A stretch of DNA of 64,000 nt from Desulfobacterales bacterium. GTDB lineage: Bacteria; Desulfobacterota; Desulfobacteria; Desulfobacterales; JADGBH01. The position numbers and the translations under genes are program-made. Of the stretch, positions 27,022 to 36,143 are shown in pieces. Numbering within the stretch: the first letter of the stretch is position 1; the number at the start of each line of letters is the position of its first letter. Under the pieces are notes generated by a model. The model saw only the letters and a list, made by a program, of their open reading frames with translations. It searched no databases and was not told the origin of the DNA. The stretch lies in contig JADGBH010000002.1 of the NCBI GenBank assembly GCA_015231595.1, forward strand, positions 62,001 through 126,000, in the 5' to 3' direction.

Positions 27022-28671
27022 TTAAGCGTTATTCAAATCTTCTTCATCATCTTCATCTTTTGAAATCGAATTTTCCAAGCAAAATAAACCTTGATAAATC
27101 CAATAAGTAAATTCAATTTCCCTTAATGAATCACCCCAAAGAATAGGCTTAATGCCTTTCCATCGTTCTTCAAGGAAAGCTATAAGCATTTTAGCCGCTT
27201 CATCACCTGCGACATTAGCTATTTCTGTAAATAACCCAGCAGCTCGATAAGAACAAAGCTCCCCTTGACATGGCCCCATGCCTACTCTTGTTCTTCTTCT
27301 AAGGTCAATTATATCTTTTACAAATAAATTGTTTAAAGCATATTCAACTTCCCCTGCAGTTACCATCTCACATTCACATATAAGACCATAATTTTTCATA
27401 TCTTTTTTTAATATTTGATAAACTCTTTCCCCATGCCTATATTGGGTAGAACCAAATATTGATTCAGATATCCAATTAAAATGTTTAGTCTTTTTTTTAT
27501 CATGAACTCTTTTTTCGGAGCCAGGCAAAGGATGCAAATGGGTTGTACACTTTGTTTTTACGCTTAATTTTTCGGCAATGATATTAGTGGTCATTTCAGC
27601 CATTAGCCTATAAGTCATAAGCTTTCCGCCAGCTATAGTTATAAAGCCTTTAGCGCCATCATGCTGTTTATGATCAATTAAAACTATGCCTCTTGTTATT
27701 TCTCTGCCTTCAACATCTTGAGATATTGCAATTAAAGGTCTAACTCCACAATAAGCTCTTAAAACTCGTGTTTTTGAAATGTTTGGTATAAGTTTTTCAC
27801 CGTCAGATATTAAAATGTCTATCTCATCATCATCTACAATTAAATCATCAATATCTTCATAGGGAATCTTTTTTGATGTTGTTCCAATAAGAGAAACTGT
27901 ATCGCCTGGAACGACTATGTCTCCGTCTGAAGGCATTCTACATCGATTAATAACAACATTATTGACTCTGTAATCGATTATTACCATAGAACCTTTAGAC
28001 GGAAACATCTTAATACCAATTCCAGCGGTTTTACAAATCCTCTGCCCCCAAACTCCACTCGCATTAACTGTAATCTTTCCATAAATTTCTATATTCTCAC
28101 CGTTTTTATCAAGGCATTTTACTCCGATTATACGATCCTGTTCTCTGACAAGGCTTAATACTTCAGTATGAGTAAGTATGCGTCCGCCTTTTTCAACTGC
28201 ATCAACAACATTTGCTGCGGCGAGTCTAAAAGGATCTATAGTTCCATCCGGAACTTTAAGGCACCTTACTATTTGCTTATTTAAATTAGGCTCGATTTTA
28301 AAAGCATTTTTTAAGCTAACCTCTTCGCAATCAATATTTGCGTTTATGCATCCTCTCATGAGCTTATCGTGGTAGGAAGGGTCATCTTCTTTAAGAGTAA
28401 CAAATAACCCTCCCGTATTCTCAATGCAGTGATTCGCTATATTTTTTAATATTTTATTTTCTGAAATACACTCTGATGCTGATTCTATATCTTTAACAGC
28501 ATACCTGGCGCCTGAATGAAGCAATCCATGATTTCTCCCAGTAGTTCCTGAAGCAATATCATTCTTTTCTACAAGGATCGCTTCGATGCCTCTAAGGGAA
28601 CAGTCTCGTAAGATGCCTGTTCCTGTTGCACCTCCACCTATAATTATTACATCTGTTTCGTATCGAATCAT
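27022..28671 (-). CDS. glpA: Anaerobic glycerol-3-phosphate dehydrogenase subunit A
   Basis: About 549 aa, the catalytic FAD subunit that oxidises sn-glycerol 3-phosphate to dihydroxyacetone phosphate. The FAD fold is at the very start (TDVIIIGGGATGTGILRDCSLRG), with GTTGRNHGLLHSGARYAV in the substrate region. The C-terminal BFD-like [2Fe-2S] domain has Cys in LICECEMVTAGEVEYAL and RRRTRVGMGPCQGELCSYR. The frame opens at 28698, but Met10 (28671) gives the family N-terminus and avoids overlap into glpK. Second gene of the operon after glpK. Confidence 0.93.
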   Translation of the reverse strand: MIRYETDVIIIGGGATGTGILRDCSLRGIEAILVEKNDIASGTTGRNHGLLHSGARYAVKDIESASECISENKILKNIANHCIENTGGLFVTLKEDDPSYHDKLMRGCINANIDCEEVSLKNAFKIEPNLNKQIVRCLKVPDGTIDPFRLAAANVVDAVEKGGRILTHTEVLSLVREQDRIIGVKCLDKNGENIEIYGKITVNASGVWGQRICKTAGIGIKMFPSKGSMVIIDYRVNNVVINRCRMPSDGDIVVPGDTVSLIGTTSKKIPYEDIDDLIVDDDEIDILISDGEKLIPNISKTRVLRAYCGVRPLIAISQDVEGREITRGIVLIDHKQHDGAKGFITIAGGKLMTYRLMAEMTTNIIAEKLSVKTKCTTHLHPLPGSEKRVHDKKKTKHFNWISESIFGSTQYRHGERVYQILKKDMKNYGLICECEMVTAGEVEYALNNLFVKDIIDLRRRTRVGMGPCQGELCSYRAAGLFTEIANVAGDEAAKMLIAFLEERWKGIKPILWGDSLREIEFTYWIYQGLFCLENSISKDEDDEEDLNNA

Positions 28672-28684
28672 TAAATAATTTATC

Positions 28685-30187
28685 CTAAATCCATGCAAAG
28701 GTTCTTTTTACAGCCTTGAGCCATCCTTCATATAATTTATTTCGTTTTGCTTCGTCCATATTAGGCTGCCATTTATTTCCTATTTCCCAATTTTTTATAA
28801 GACTTTCTTTATTTTCCCAAAAACCTACAGCAATACCAGCGGCATAAGCAGCTCCAAGAACTGTTGTTTCAGTTACTTTAGGACAAATAACAGGAACTCC
28901 AAGTATATCAGATTGAAATTGCATAAGCAGATTATTAACAACCATTCCTCCATCTGCCTTTAAAGAATTCATTTTTATGCCAGAGTCTTTTTCCATTGCT
29001 AAAAAGATTTCTTTTGTTTGAAAAGCAGTTGCTTCAAGTATAGCTCGAGCAATATGGCCCCTATTAATATAATGTGTAAGTCCAATTATAAGACCTCTTG
29101 CATCGCTTTTCCAATGGGGTGCAAAAAGTCCAGAAAATGCTGGAACAAAATAGATCCCTCCGTTATCTTCAACTGTTTTAGCAACAGCCTCTATTTCTTG
29201 GGAAGTTTGAATAAGTCCAATATTATCCCTAAACCATTGAACAAGCGCTCCTGCTATTGCTATTGAACCTTCAAGTGCGTAATTTGCTGGCTGGTTACCA
29301 ATTTTATATGCAGGAGTTGTAATAAGTCCGTATTTTGAATTAACTATTGTTTCTCCTGTATTTACAAGGAGAAAACACCCTGTTCCATAAGTATTTTTAG
29401 CATCTCCTTTTTCAAAACAGGTTTGTCCAAAAAGAGCTGCTTGTTGATCTCCTAAATCACCAGCAACAGGAATTTCAACGCCAAAAACTCCTTTTTTATC
29501 TGTATACCCGTAAATTTCACTCGATGATTTTATTTCAGGCAGCATTTTTTTGGGAACTCCAATAACATCACACATTTCACCATCCCAATCCAGCGTTTCC
29601 AAATTCATAAGCATAGTTCTGCTGGCATTCGTAACATCTGTAACATGTACTCCATTGTCACTACCTCCAGTTAAGCACCATATAAGCCAGCTATCAATAT
29701 TACCAAAAACTGCATCACCTTTTTCAGCAGCCTGTTTAACTCCTTCTATATTATCTAAAATCCATCTTATTTTTGGACCTGAAAAATATGTAGCAAAGGG
29801 CAAACCTACTTTATGCCTAAAACAATTAATATCTCCACCTATGGATAATTTCTTACATAACTCGTCTGTTCGTGTATCCTGCCAAACAATAGCATTATAA
29901 TAAGGCTTCCCTGTATTTTTATTCCATATTACAGTTGTTTCCCTTTGATTTGTAATTCCTATAGAAGCAAGCTCTTCGGGCTTTATGCCTTTTTTTTCAA
30001 GGGCTCCTTTTATGACTGCGTTTGTTTTTTCTTTAATTTCAATTGGATCATGTTCAACCCAGCCTGGTTTTTGATATATCTGCTTATGCTCGAGCTGATA
30101 CATTGAAACTATCTGGCCTATCTTATCAAATATAACAAAACGAGTACTTGTTGTTCCTTGATCAATAGCTCCTACATATTTTTTCAT
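28685..30187 (-). CDS. glpK: Glycerol kinase
   Basis: A 500-aa FGGY-family kinase that makes glycerol 3-phosphate from glycerol and ATP. Visible signatures: [15 protein letters not shown] at the N-terminus, [41 protein letters not shown], and the second FGGY block [27 protein letters not shown]-type ribosome-binding site lies close upstream. It leads the glpKABC operon. The 216-bp region before it, shared with the divergent cyclase gene at 30404, must carry the promoter; no operator is recognised there. Confidence 0.97.
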   Translation of the reverse strand: MKKYVGAIDQGTTSTRFVIFDKIGQIVSMYQLEHKQIYQKPGWVEHDPIEIKEKTNAVIKGALEKKGIKPEELASIGITNQRETTVIWNKNTGKPYYNAIVWQDTRTDELCKKLSIGGDINCFRHKVGLPFATYFSGPKIRWILDNIEGVKQAAEKGDAVFGNIDSWLIWCLTGGSDNGVHVTDVTNASRTMLMNLETLDWDGEMCDVIGVPKKMLPEIKSSSEIYGYTDKKGVFGVEIPVAGDLGDQQAALFGQTCFEKGDAKNTYGTGCFLLVNTGETIVNSKYGLITTPAYKIGNQPANYALEGSIAIAGALVQWFRDNIGLIQTSQEIEAVAKTVEDNGGIYFVPAFSGLFAPHWKSDARGLIIGLTHYINRGHIARAILEATAFQTKEIFLAMEKDSGIKMNSLKADGGMVVNNLLMQFQSDILGVPVICPKVTETTVLGAAYAAGIAVGFWENKESLIKNWEIGNKWQPNMDEAKRNKLYEGWLKAVKRTFAWI

Positions 30188-30403
30188 TATTTTTACCCCC
30201 TTAGAATCATTGATTTATTCAAGCATAAAATTTTATCCTGTATACTTATTAAATAATTTTCTGTAATTTTTAGCACAAAAAATTAAGATTGAAAACATAC
30301 TTTTATAAAATAATTATCAATAAAATTTAAGTTGATGAGAACTATAAGTTTTTGATAAATTAATTTCTGAATTTAAATAATATTATATTAAGGAAATCAA
30401 ACA

Positions 30404-33058
30404 ATGGAATATCTATTGTCTCACTTAAAAAAAAGTTTTCTATTTCATAATCTGAATCATCAAGAATTAACTCAATTATACGGTATTTTTCACAAAATAG
30501 AAATTGATAAAGATGAAATACTCATAGAACAGGAAAGCCTTAGCGAAAAATTTCATATTTTAATTAACGGTGAAGTTGAAGTATTTAGAAAAGATGAATA
30601 TGGAGAATCTATTGTATTAGCAAGACTTGGACCTGGAGAATGTATCGGTGAAATGGCTTATTTTACTGATTATCGTAGAACCGCATCAGTAAAAGGGATA
30701 TCTAAATGTTCCATAATAGAGATAAGCTATAAGAACCTTGAGCAATGCTTTGAGATAGCTCCTTATATTGCCAAAAATTTTTTATCCATAGTATCCTCTC
30801 GATTGAACAGAGCAAACCTTAAATTTCAAGAAACTACGGTTCATAATAGAGAAATAGAGACATCCTTCAAAGGGCTTAGACATTTAATGGATATGTCTGA
30901 AGTTCATGAATTACGAGTAGGAATTGATGGTTTAATTAAAAAAGTAGTTATTACAGCGAGCTGCGTTATGAATGCAGAACGTGCTACGCTTTTTCTTGTT
31001 GATGCTGTAAATGGAGAGCTTTGGTCTAAAGTAGCTCAAGGCGCAGAAGAAAAAGAAATTAGATGTCCTATTGGAAAAGGTATTGCCGGATGGGTAGTTC
31101 AAAATGATAAGATTGTTAACATCAAAGATGCTTATCAAGATAGTCGGTTTAATCCTGATGTTGATAAAACAACTGAGTATCGCACGCGCTCCATATTATG
31201 CGGTCCCATAAAAAATTTGCAAGGAGAAATCATTGGCGTATTACAGGTACTAAATAAAAAAACAAGACATTTCAATCAGGCGGACGAGGAACTTTTTAAA
31301 GCATTTACCTATCAGACATCAATAGCAGTTGAAAATTTTTATCTCTATAAAAAACTATTAGTTCAGCATAGCAAGATGTCTATCCTTTTGGACGTATCTA
31401 ATTCTTTGTCCCAAATACTTGATATTGATATACTTATCATCAATATTGTCGCTAAAGTATCAAAAATACTAAATGCTAATAGAAGTTCCTTATTTCTCCT
31501 CGATATAGAAAGAGGAGAATTATGGTCAAAGGTAGCTGAAAACTCTGAAATTTCTGAAATACGATTTCCAAAAAATCTTGGAATTGCTGGTTATGTTGCT
31601 TGTAGCGGGAAAATTGTTAATGTAAATGATGCCTATAAATGCCCCTGTTTTCATCACGGTTATGATGAAAAAACAGGTTATAAAACCAAAACGGTTTTAT
31701 GCGTTCCTTTAATTAATAGAAATGGTGTTATAATTGGTGTAGTAGAGGCTATCAACAAAAATATCGGGAATTTTGATAAAGAGGATGAAAATCTACTCGC
31801 GGCTATTTCATCGCAGTTGGTTTTGACTCTGGAAAATGCTCAGCTTTATGAAAGTGCTAATACAATGAAAAAATATCTCGAAAATGTTCAGGAGAGCATC
31901 ACTAATAGTATTATAACTCTCGATAATACCAATCGGATAATTACTGCCAATAAAGCATCAACATCCATTTTTAATCCCGATATTATCCAAAAAGACATAC
32001 GAGACGTATTAGGTTATGAAAATAAATATCTACTAAATAAAATTAACAAAGTTTATGAAAGCAATACTCCTATAGCTGATTACGATATTGATGTCATGGT
32101 AGATAATAAGCAACTTTTCTTTAATATTAATTTTTTTCCCCTTATTGATAATAAAGGCCTTAGAAAGGGCTTAGTGCTTATTTTTGATGATATCTCCCCT
32201 GAAAAAAAAATAAAAAGAACTTTAACCCGTTATATGGAAAAAGACATTGTTGACAAAATACTTAACGATACTACAATGCAAGCCCTTGGAGGACAAAAAA
32301 CAAAAGCAAGTATTTTATTTTCAGATATAAGAGGTTTCACTGGCTTATCTGAAAGATTAAGCCCTGAAAATATTGTTGACTTTTTAAACCGCTATTTTAG
32401 TGTCATGGCTGATGCAATATTCAATTATAATGGGATTTTAGATAAATATATTGGGGACAGCATAATGGCTGTTTTTGGCATTCCTTATCCAAAAAATTCA
32501 GATGCAAAAAGAGCGGTTGAATGCGCTCTTAAAATGCTGGATATTTTAGCTGATTTTAATAAAGGCTTATTGACTCAAAAACAAATGCCCATTGAGATAG
32601 GTATTGGAATTTGTACTGATGATGTCATATCTGGTAATATAGGCAGTGAAAAAAGGATGGATTTTACAGTCATAGGAGATGGTGTAAATGTCGCGTCAAG
32701 GCTGCAAAATCTTAATAAACAATACGGAACAAAAATACTCATAACCGAATCAACTATGCTGGAAGTTGCTGATTCATTCGCAATAAGAGAAATTGATAAT
32801 GTTCTGATGAAAGGTAAAACGCATCCTATTAAGATATTTGAAGTATTAGGTTATAAGGGATACGCCCTCAGTGAATCACAAGAGTTCTTTTGTATTGGAT
32901 TAAGTTATTATCGTAATCAACTATTTTCGGACGCTGAAGCCTATTTTGAAAAAGGGATAAAGGAAGATAATATCTGTAAAGTTTTCTTTGAAAGATGCCG
33001 TAATCTTAAGCAACATCCGGTTAAGCCCGACTGGAACGGTGTTTGGGTATCAGAATAA
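30404..33058 (+). CDS. Multisensor class III adenylate/guanylate cyclase (cNMP-GAF-GAF-PAS-cyclase)
   Basis: 884 aa, cytoplasmic. Domain order: N-terminal cyclic-nucleotide-binding domain (about 12-130, with GEVEVFRKDEYGESIVLARLGPGECIGEMAYFTDYRRTASV), GAF (about 160-320), second GAF (about 335-490), PAS (about 495-600), then a class III cyclase domain (about 635-810). The cyclase has both metal aspartates in ILFSDIRGFTGLSER and YIGDSIMAVFG, and the Asn/Arg block GDGVNVASRLQNL. The two GAF domains repeat the pattern ATLFLVDAVNGELWSKVA / SSLFLLDIERGELWSKVA. ATP or GTP specificity is not obvious. An N-terminal cNMP domain suggests feedback by its own product. Divergent from glpK. Confidence 0.88.
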   Translation: MEYLLSHLKKSFLFHNLNHQELTQLYGIFHKIEIDKDEILIEQESLSEKFHILINGEVEVFRKDEYGESIVLARLGPGECIGEMAYFTDYRRTASVKGISKCSIIEISYKNLEQCFEIAPYIAKNFLSIVSSRLNRANLKFQETTVHNREIETSFKGLRHLMDMSEVHELRVGIDGLIKKVVITASCVMNAERATLFLVDAVNGELWSKVAQGAEEKEIRCPIGKGIAGWVVQNDKIVNIKDAYQDSRFNPDVDKTTEYRTRSILCGPIKNLQGEIIGVLQVLNKKTRHFNQADEELFKAFTYQTSIAVENFYLYKKLLVQHSKMSILLDVSNSLSQILDIDILIINIVAKVSKILNANRSSLFLLDIERGELWSKVAENSEISEIRFPKNLGIAGYVACSGKIVNVNDAYKCPCFHHGYDEKTGYKTKTVLCVPLINRNGVIIGVVEAINKNIGNFDKEDENLLAAISSQLVLTLENAQLYESANTMKKYLENVQESITNSIITLDNTNRIITANKASTSIFNPDIIQKDIRDVLGYENKYLLNKINKVYESNTPIADYDIDVMVDNKQLFFNINFFPLIDNKGLRKGLVLIFDDISPEKKIKRTLTRYMEKDIVDKILNDTTMQALGGQKTKASILFSDIRGFTGLSERLSPENIVDFLNRYFSVMADAIFNYNGILDKYIGDSIMAVFGIPYPKNSDAKRAVECALKMLDILADFNKGLLTQKQMPIEIGIGICTDDVISGNIGSEKRMDFTVIGDGVNVASRLQNLNKQYGTKILITESTMLEVADSFAIREIDNVLMKGKTHPIKIFEVLGYKGYALSESQEFFCIGLSYYRNQLFSDAEAYFEKGIKEDNICKVFFERCRNLKQHPVKPDWNGVWVSE

Positions 33059-33077
33059 GATATTCCAGCTTTTTTAT

Positions 33078-33251
33078 TCACTCTGAGTTATCTTTTTCTT
33101 TTATTTTGTCTGCGCGGCACATATGACATCTATCATCTCCGCACATTTGGCAGTAAAAGCAGTCTTTACAATTATGTTTTTTTTGATGGCATTCTTGTTT
33201 TTCAGGAACATATATCTTTCCGACAACCCCTTCCATTCTGATAAAAGGCAT
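33078..33251 (-). CDS. 57-aa cysteine-rich small protein
   Basis: From the ATG at 33251 the minus strand encodes MPFIRMEGVVGKIYVPEKQ followed by a cluster of seven cysteines (C21, C28, C31, C34, C37, C42, C45; CKDCFYCQMCGDDRCHMC), ending at TGA 33078-33080. GAGGAT lies upstream as ribosome-binding site. The Cys spacing suggests zinc or iron-sulfur binding. It is 25 bp downstream of moeA on the same strand, so it is probably cotranscribed with it. A longer frame over the same bases (33101-33283) lacks any such order and is rejected. Family not recognised. Confidence 0.65.
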   Translation of the reverse strand: MPFIRMEGVVGKIYVPEKQECHQKKHNCKDCFYCQMCGDDRCHMCRADKIKEKDNSE

Positions 33252-33276
33252 AAATAAAATATATCCTCATTAAAAT

Positions 33277-34509
33277 TTAACACAAAGCTACAACAGCCTT
33301 GTCAAGACATATAAAATCAATGTAATCGCCCTTTAAAATAGTCTCTACTCCTTCTGGAATAATAAAAAGCCCTTGAGCTTTTGCCATTGAAGCAAGCCTG
33401 CTTCTAAGCTTTATAGGGCTTAAAATAAAATCTCGTCCATCTTTTTTTACCATGCAATGCTTAAATTGCGTCCAATCAATCTGGCCTTTTACTTCAGTAT
33501 CGAGTATGCCTTTTAAATGGATATACGGAGAACGATCATATCCTGCCATTTTAAAAACGCATGGAAATGCTATCATAAGAAATGCCATTTCATTTGAAGG
33601 AGGACCACCAGGCAAACAAAAAATAGGTTTATCATTGAGAATACCCATCCCTACAGCCTTTCCTGGCCCCATTCGCGCTCTGTGAAAAAAAAGATTCCAC
33701 CCCAAAAAATCCAGAACGTTCACGACTAAGTCTCTATCTCCTTTCCAAGCTCCCCCTGAAGTGATAATCACATCATACTCTTTAATCATCGTTTTTATTG
33801 ATTCTTCAATATCAGTAAAAGTATCTTTACATAATTTAAGACTTGCTTCAAATCCAATAGATTCAAACCAAGCCTGTTGCAAGGCTATATTACTGGCAAA
33901 AAGTTTACCTTTAGGAAGATCACTTCCAGGTAAAAGGACTTCGTCACCTGTAGCAAGTAAACATACTTTTGGCTTTTTAAATACAGATATTTGAAAAAGT
34001 CCTCCAGCAACAAGAAGGCTTATTATAGAAGGATTTAGTTCATCGCCTTTTTTTGCGAGTAATTCCCCTACCCTCACGTCTTCTCCTCTAAAAAGAATAT
34101 TCCTTCCCTTCTCAGCATCTGCTACAGCTTTTATAATACTGCCATCCTGCTTTGCAAATTCGTCAGAAAGAACAGCATCAGCACCTTTTGGTAATGGCGC
34201 ACCAGTTAAAACTCGGATTGTTTTACCTTTTTCTAATACATCATCTATTTCGCCGCCAGCGGCAACAGAGCCAACAATTTCAAGACAAACTGAAGAAGAT
34301 TCAGAAGCTCCAACAACATCATCTGAAATTACAGCAAAGCCATCTTTCATTGATGCATCTATTGACGGAGAATCTACTCTGGCTTTTATATCTTCAGCCG
34401 CAACTCGTCCTACGGCTAAAGTTATTGGAATTATTTCTGAACCGATTTGGGTAATATTTCTATCTGCCAAATAAAAAGCTTCATTATAGCTTATGTCATA
34501 TTTTTTCAT
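33277..34509 (-). CDS. moeA: Molybdopterin molybdenumtransferase (MoeA-type)
   Basis: A 410-aa MoeA family protein, inserting molybdate (or tungstate) into adenylated molybdopterin. Domain signatures: SYNEAFYLADRNI at the start, SPSIDASMKDGFAV (the conserved D-x-S-x-x-DG site), LTGAPLPKGADAVLSDE, the MoaB-like domain with ATGDEVLLPG and IITSGGAWKGDRD, and GMGILNDKPIFCLPGGP. Molybdoenzymes or tungstoenzymes are usual in anaerobes of this type. Followed by the small Cys-rich gene. Confidence 0.93.
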   Translation of the reverse strand: MKKYDISYNEAFYLADRNITQIGSEIIPITLAVGRVAAEDIKARVDSPSIDASMKDGFAVISDDVVGASESSSVCLEIVGSVAAGGEIDDVLEKGKTIRVLTGAPLPKGADAVLSDEFAKQDGSIIKAVADAEKGRNILFRGEDVRVGELLAKKGDELNPSIISLLVAGGLFQISVFKKPKVCLLATGDEVLLPGSDLPKGKLFASNIALQQAWFESIGFEASLKLCKDTFTDIEESIKTMIKEYDVIITSGGAWKGDRDLVVNVLDFLGWNLFFHRARMGPGKAVGMGILNDKPIFCLPGGPPSNEMAFLMIAFPCVFKMAGYDRSPYIHLKGILDTEVKGQIDWTQFKHCMVKKDGRDFILSPIKLRSRLASMAKAQGLFIIPEGVETILKGDYIDFICLDKAVVALC

Positions 34510-34547
34510 GAAAAACAGCTCCTTATATCTTATCTTTTGTATTAAAT

Positions 34548-35144
34548 TTAATCAAATTGTAATACAACAGGCTCATTTACATAATTCAAACCTTTTGGCC
34601 TTGACTGAACATATTTTGTAAGATTTTTTATAATATCAACTTCCTCATCTGAAGCATCACAAAACTGCCCACCAATTCTTAATAAATCCTCATAAGCAAG
34701 GTTTTTAACCCATTGAGCCTGAATCATTAAATCTAAAGGCATAATAAGAATTGGAAAATCAATTTTTATTGAAATCAGCTGATTGGCTTTAATATCTTTT
34801 TTATAACCTTTTTTATTTATGATAAACGCCAAACCGTCTTTGCAAATATCTATTAAAGGTGCGCAATATTTACGAGCTATAGCGAATTGAGTTGGGTCAG
34901 CTTCTGTATAAACTACTAGTAACGCATCGTTACAATCGTTGTTATCCTTTTGATTAAAATTGGATGGGGAAAAAATATTTTTTTCTGATAAAAATCTCTC
35001 ACTTTTTCTTTGGTCTTTATTTGGAAGGTGGGGAATAATTATATGCTTTTTACAATTGGAACATATTCCTTTTTTCCCTTCATTATCGCTCGGACTTTGC
35101 AATAAGGTTCCACAATTAGTACACCTAAATTTTATTATTTCCAT
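34548..35144 (-). CDS. Zinc-ribbon protein with a PilZ-like C-terminal domain
   Basis: About 198 aa. The N-terminus is a two-CxxC zinc ribbon (RCTNCGTLL and GICSNCKKHI). After a polar linker comes a beta-rich domain (about 80-180) with ICKDGLAFIINKKGYKKDIKANQLISIKIDF, whose pattern resembles PilZ-type domains; a full RxxxR and D/NxSxxG c-di-GMP signature is not evident, so this is tentative. Met9 of the open frame (35144) follows an AGGA site and gives the ribbon start, so it is preferred over 35168. Lies upstream of moeA on the same strand. Confidence 0.55.
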   Translation of the reverse strand: MEIIKFRCTNCGTLLQSPSDNEGKKGICSNCKKHIIIPHLPNKDQRKSERFLSEKNIFSPSNFNQKDNNDCNDALLVVYTEADPTQFAIARKYCAPLIDICKDGLAFIINKKGYKKDIKANQLISIKIDFPILIMPLDLMIQAQWVKNLAYEDLLRIGGQFCDASDEEVDIIKNLTKYVQSRPKGLNYVNEPVVLQFD

Positions 35145-35326
35145 CTTTATTTGTTCCTTATAACCCAAGTAAAAAATAATAAATATTATCCCTAAAATTC
35201 AAGTTCATTGATAAAAACACAAATTTATTTTTTTTACAATTCTAAATTTAAATGATTAACAATTTTAAATTAGGCGCTCAATGCATCGTTACCTACGATC
35301 TATGAAGGTGCTACGTATTTATTCCA

Positions 35327-35430
35327 ATTATTGATAATATCTTCAATAATAAATAAAAAAAAAGATGTATCATCAATATTTTTAGCCTTAGATATATATT
35401 TTAATTATTGATAATAATATCAATAATTAA
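35327..35430. repeat. Intergenic repeat with TAAGGCTAAAAAT core, copy 5
   Basis: The core ATTTTTAGCCTTA at 35378-35390 is flanked by two hairpins of the same stem. One has arms 35327-35334 (ATTATTGA) and 35343-35350; the other has perfect 13-bp arms 35401-35413 and 35418-35430 with loop ATAA. The stem sequence differs from that of copies 1 and 4, but the layout is the same. It occupies much of the 422-bp gap between the zinc-ribbon gene and nuoE; the rest is AT-rich and featureless. Confidence 0.7.
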
Positions 35431-35590
35431 AAAAAAATATAGTCTGTTTAATTTTTTGATGTTTAAAATTGCCTAAATCAAAAATTACAATTATATAAAA
35501 AATTGACTTTTTAATTCTATTATGGAATGTTACAGAAACAATTTTTAATCATTTAGGTTAATATCAAATTTTATATAGGGGACATAAAAA

Positions 35591-36085
35591 ATGATTCAAC
35601 TCAATCGGCCTCAAAATCCTGATATTCAAGAAAATATGTGGGATAAAATAGATGAAATAATTAATAGTAATAAAAACAAGGCAGGTTCAGTTATTACTGT
35701 ATTAAGGGAATGCCAAAATATAGTTGGATACCTACCTTTAGATTTGATGGACTACATTGCTACTGGCATAAACATTCCAGCAAGCCATATTTTTGGAGTA
35801 GCAACTTTTTATGCGCTTTTTTCTCTAAAACCAAAAGGAAGACATACAATAAGAGTTTGTATGGGAACAGCATGCTATGTTAAAGGCATAAAAGAAGTTA
35901 TGGACAGAATTGAACAAGAATTTAAAATAAAAGCAGGAGAAACAACCGAAGATAGGCGATTTTCCATTGAAGCAGTAAGGTGCCTCGGAGCATGTGGTTT
36001 AGCTCCTGTTCTGGTAGTAGATAAAGATACACACGGAGGAGTATCTTCCGACAAAATAATTTCCATTTTAGAAACCTATAAATAA
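35591..36085 (+). CDS. nuoE: NuoE/HndA-like [2Fe-2S] thioredoxin-fold subunit
   Basis: A 164-aa thioredoxin-like ferredoxin of the NuoE family. The four cluster ligands are seen in RVCMGTACYVKG and VRCLGACGLAP, with the helical start VITVLRECQNIVGYLP and HIFGVATFYALFSLKPKG. It partners the NuoF-like flavoprotein next door in oxidising NADH (or NADPH). No other complex I genes are near, so it belongs to a soluble NADH-dehydrogenase-like or bifurcating module rather than to respiratory complex I. First gene of a plus-strand operon; GGGG ribosome-binding site. Confidence 0.92.
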   Translation: MIQLNRPQNPDIQENMWDKIDEIINSNKNKAGSVITVLRECQNIVGYLPLDLMDYIATGINIPASHIFGVATFYALFSLKPKGRHTIRVCMGTACYVKGIKEVMDRIEQEFKIKAGETTEDRRFSIEAVRCLGACGLAPVLVVDKDTHGGVSSDKIISILETYK

Positions 36086-36143
36086 TTTTTCTGTTTGAAA
36101 AAAATAATTTGATTCACTTAAATAACGTCGTAAGGAAAGGGTT

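Noticed and set aside
33101-33283. 60-aa minus-strand frame MLNFNEDIFYLC...
   Set aside because: Overlaps the 57-aa frame at 33078-33251, which has ordered cysteines and a ribosome-binding site; this one has neither.
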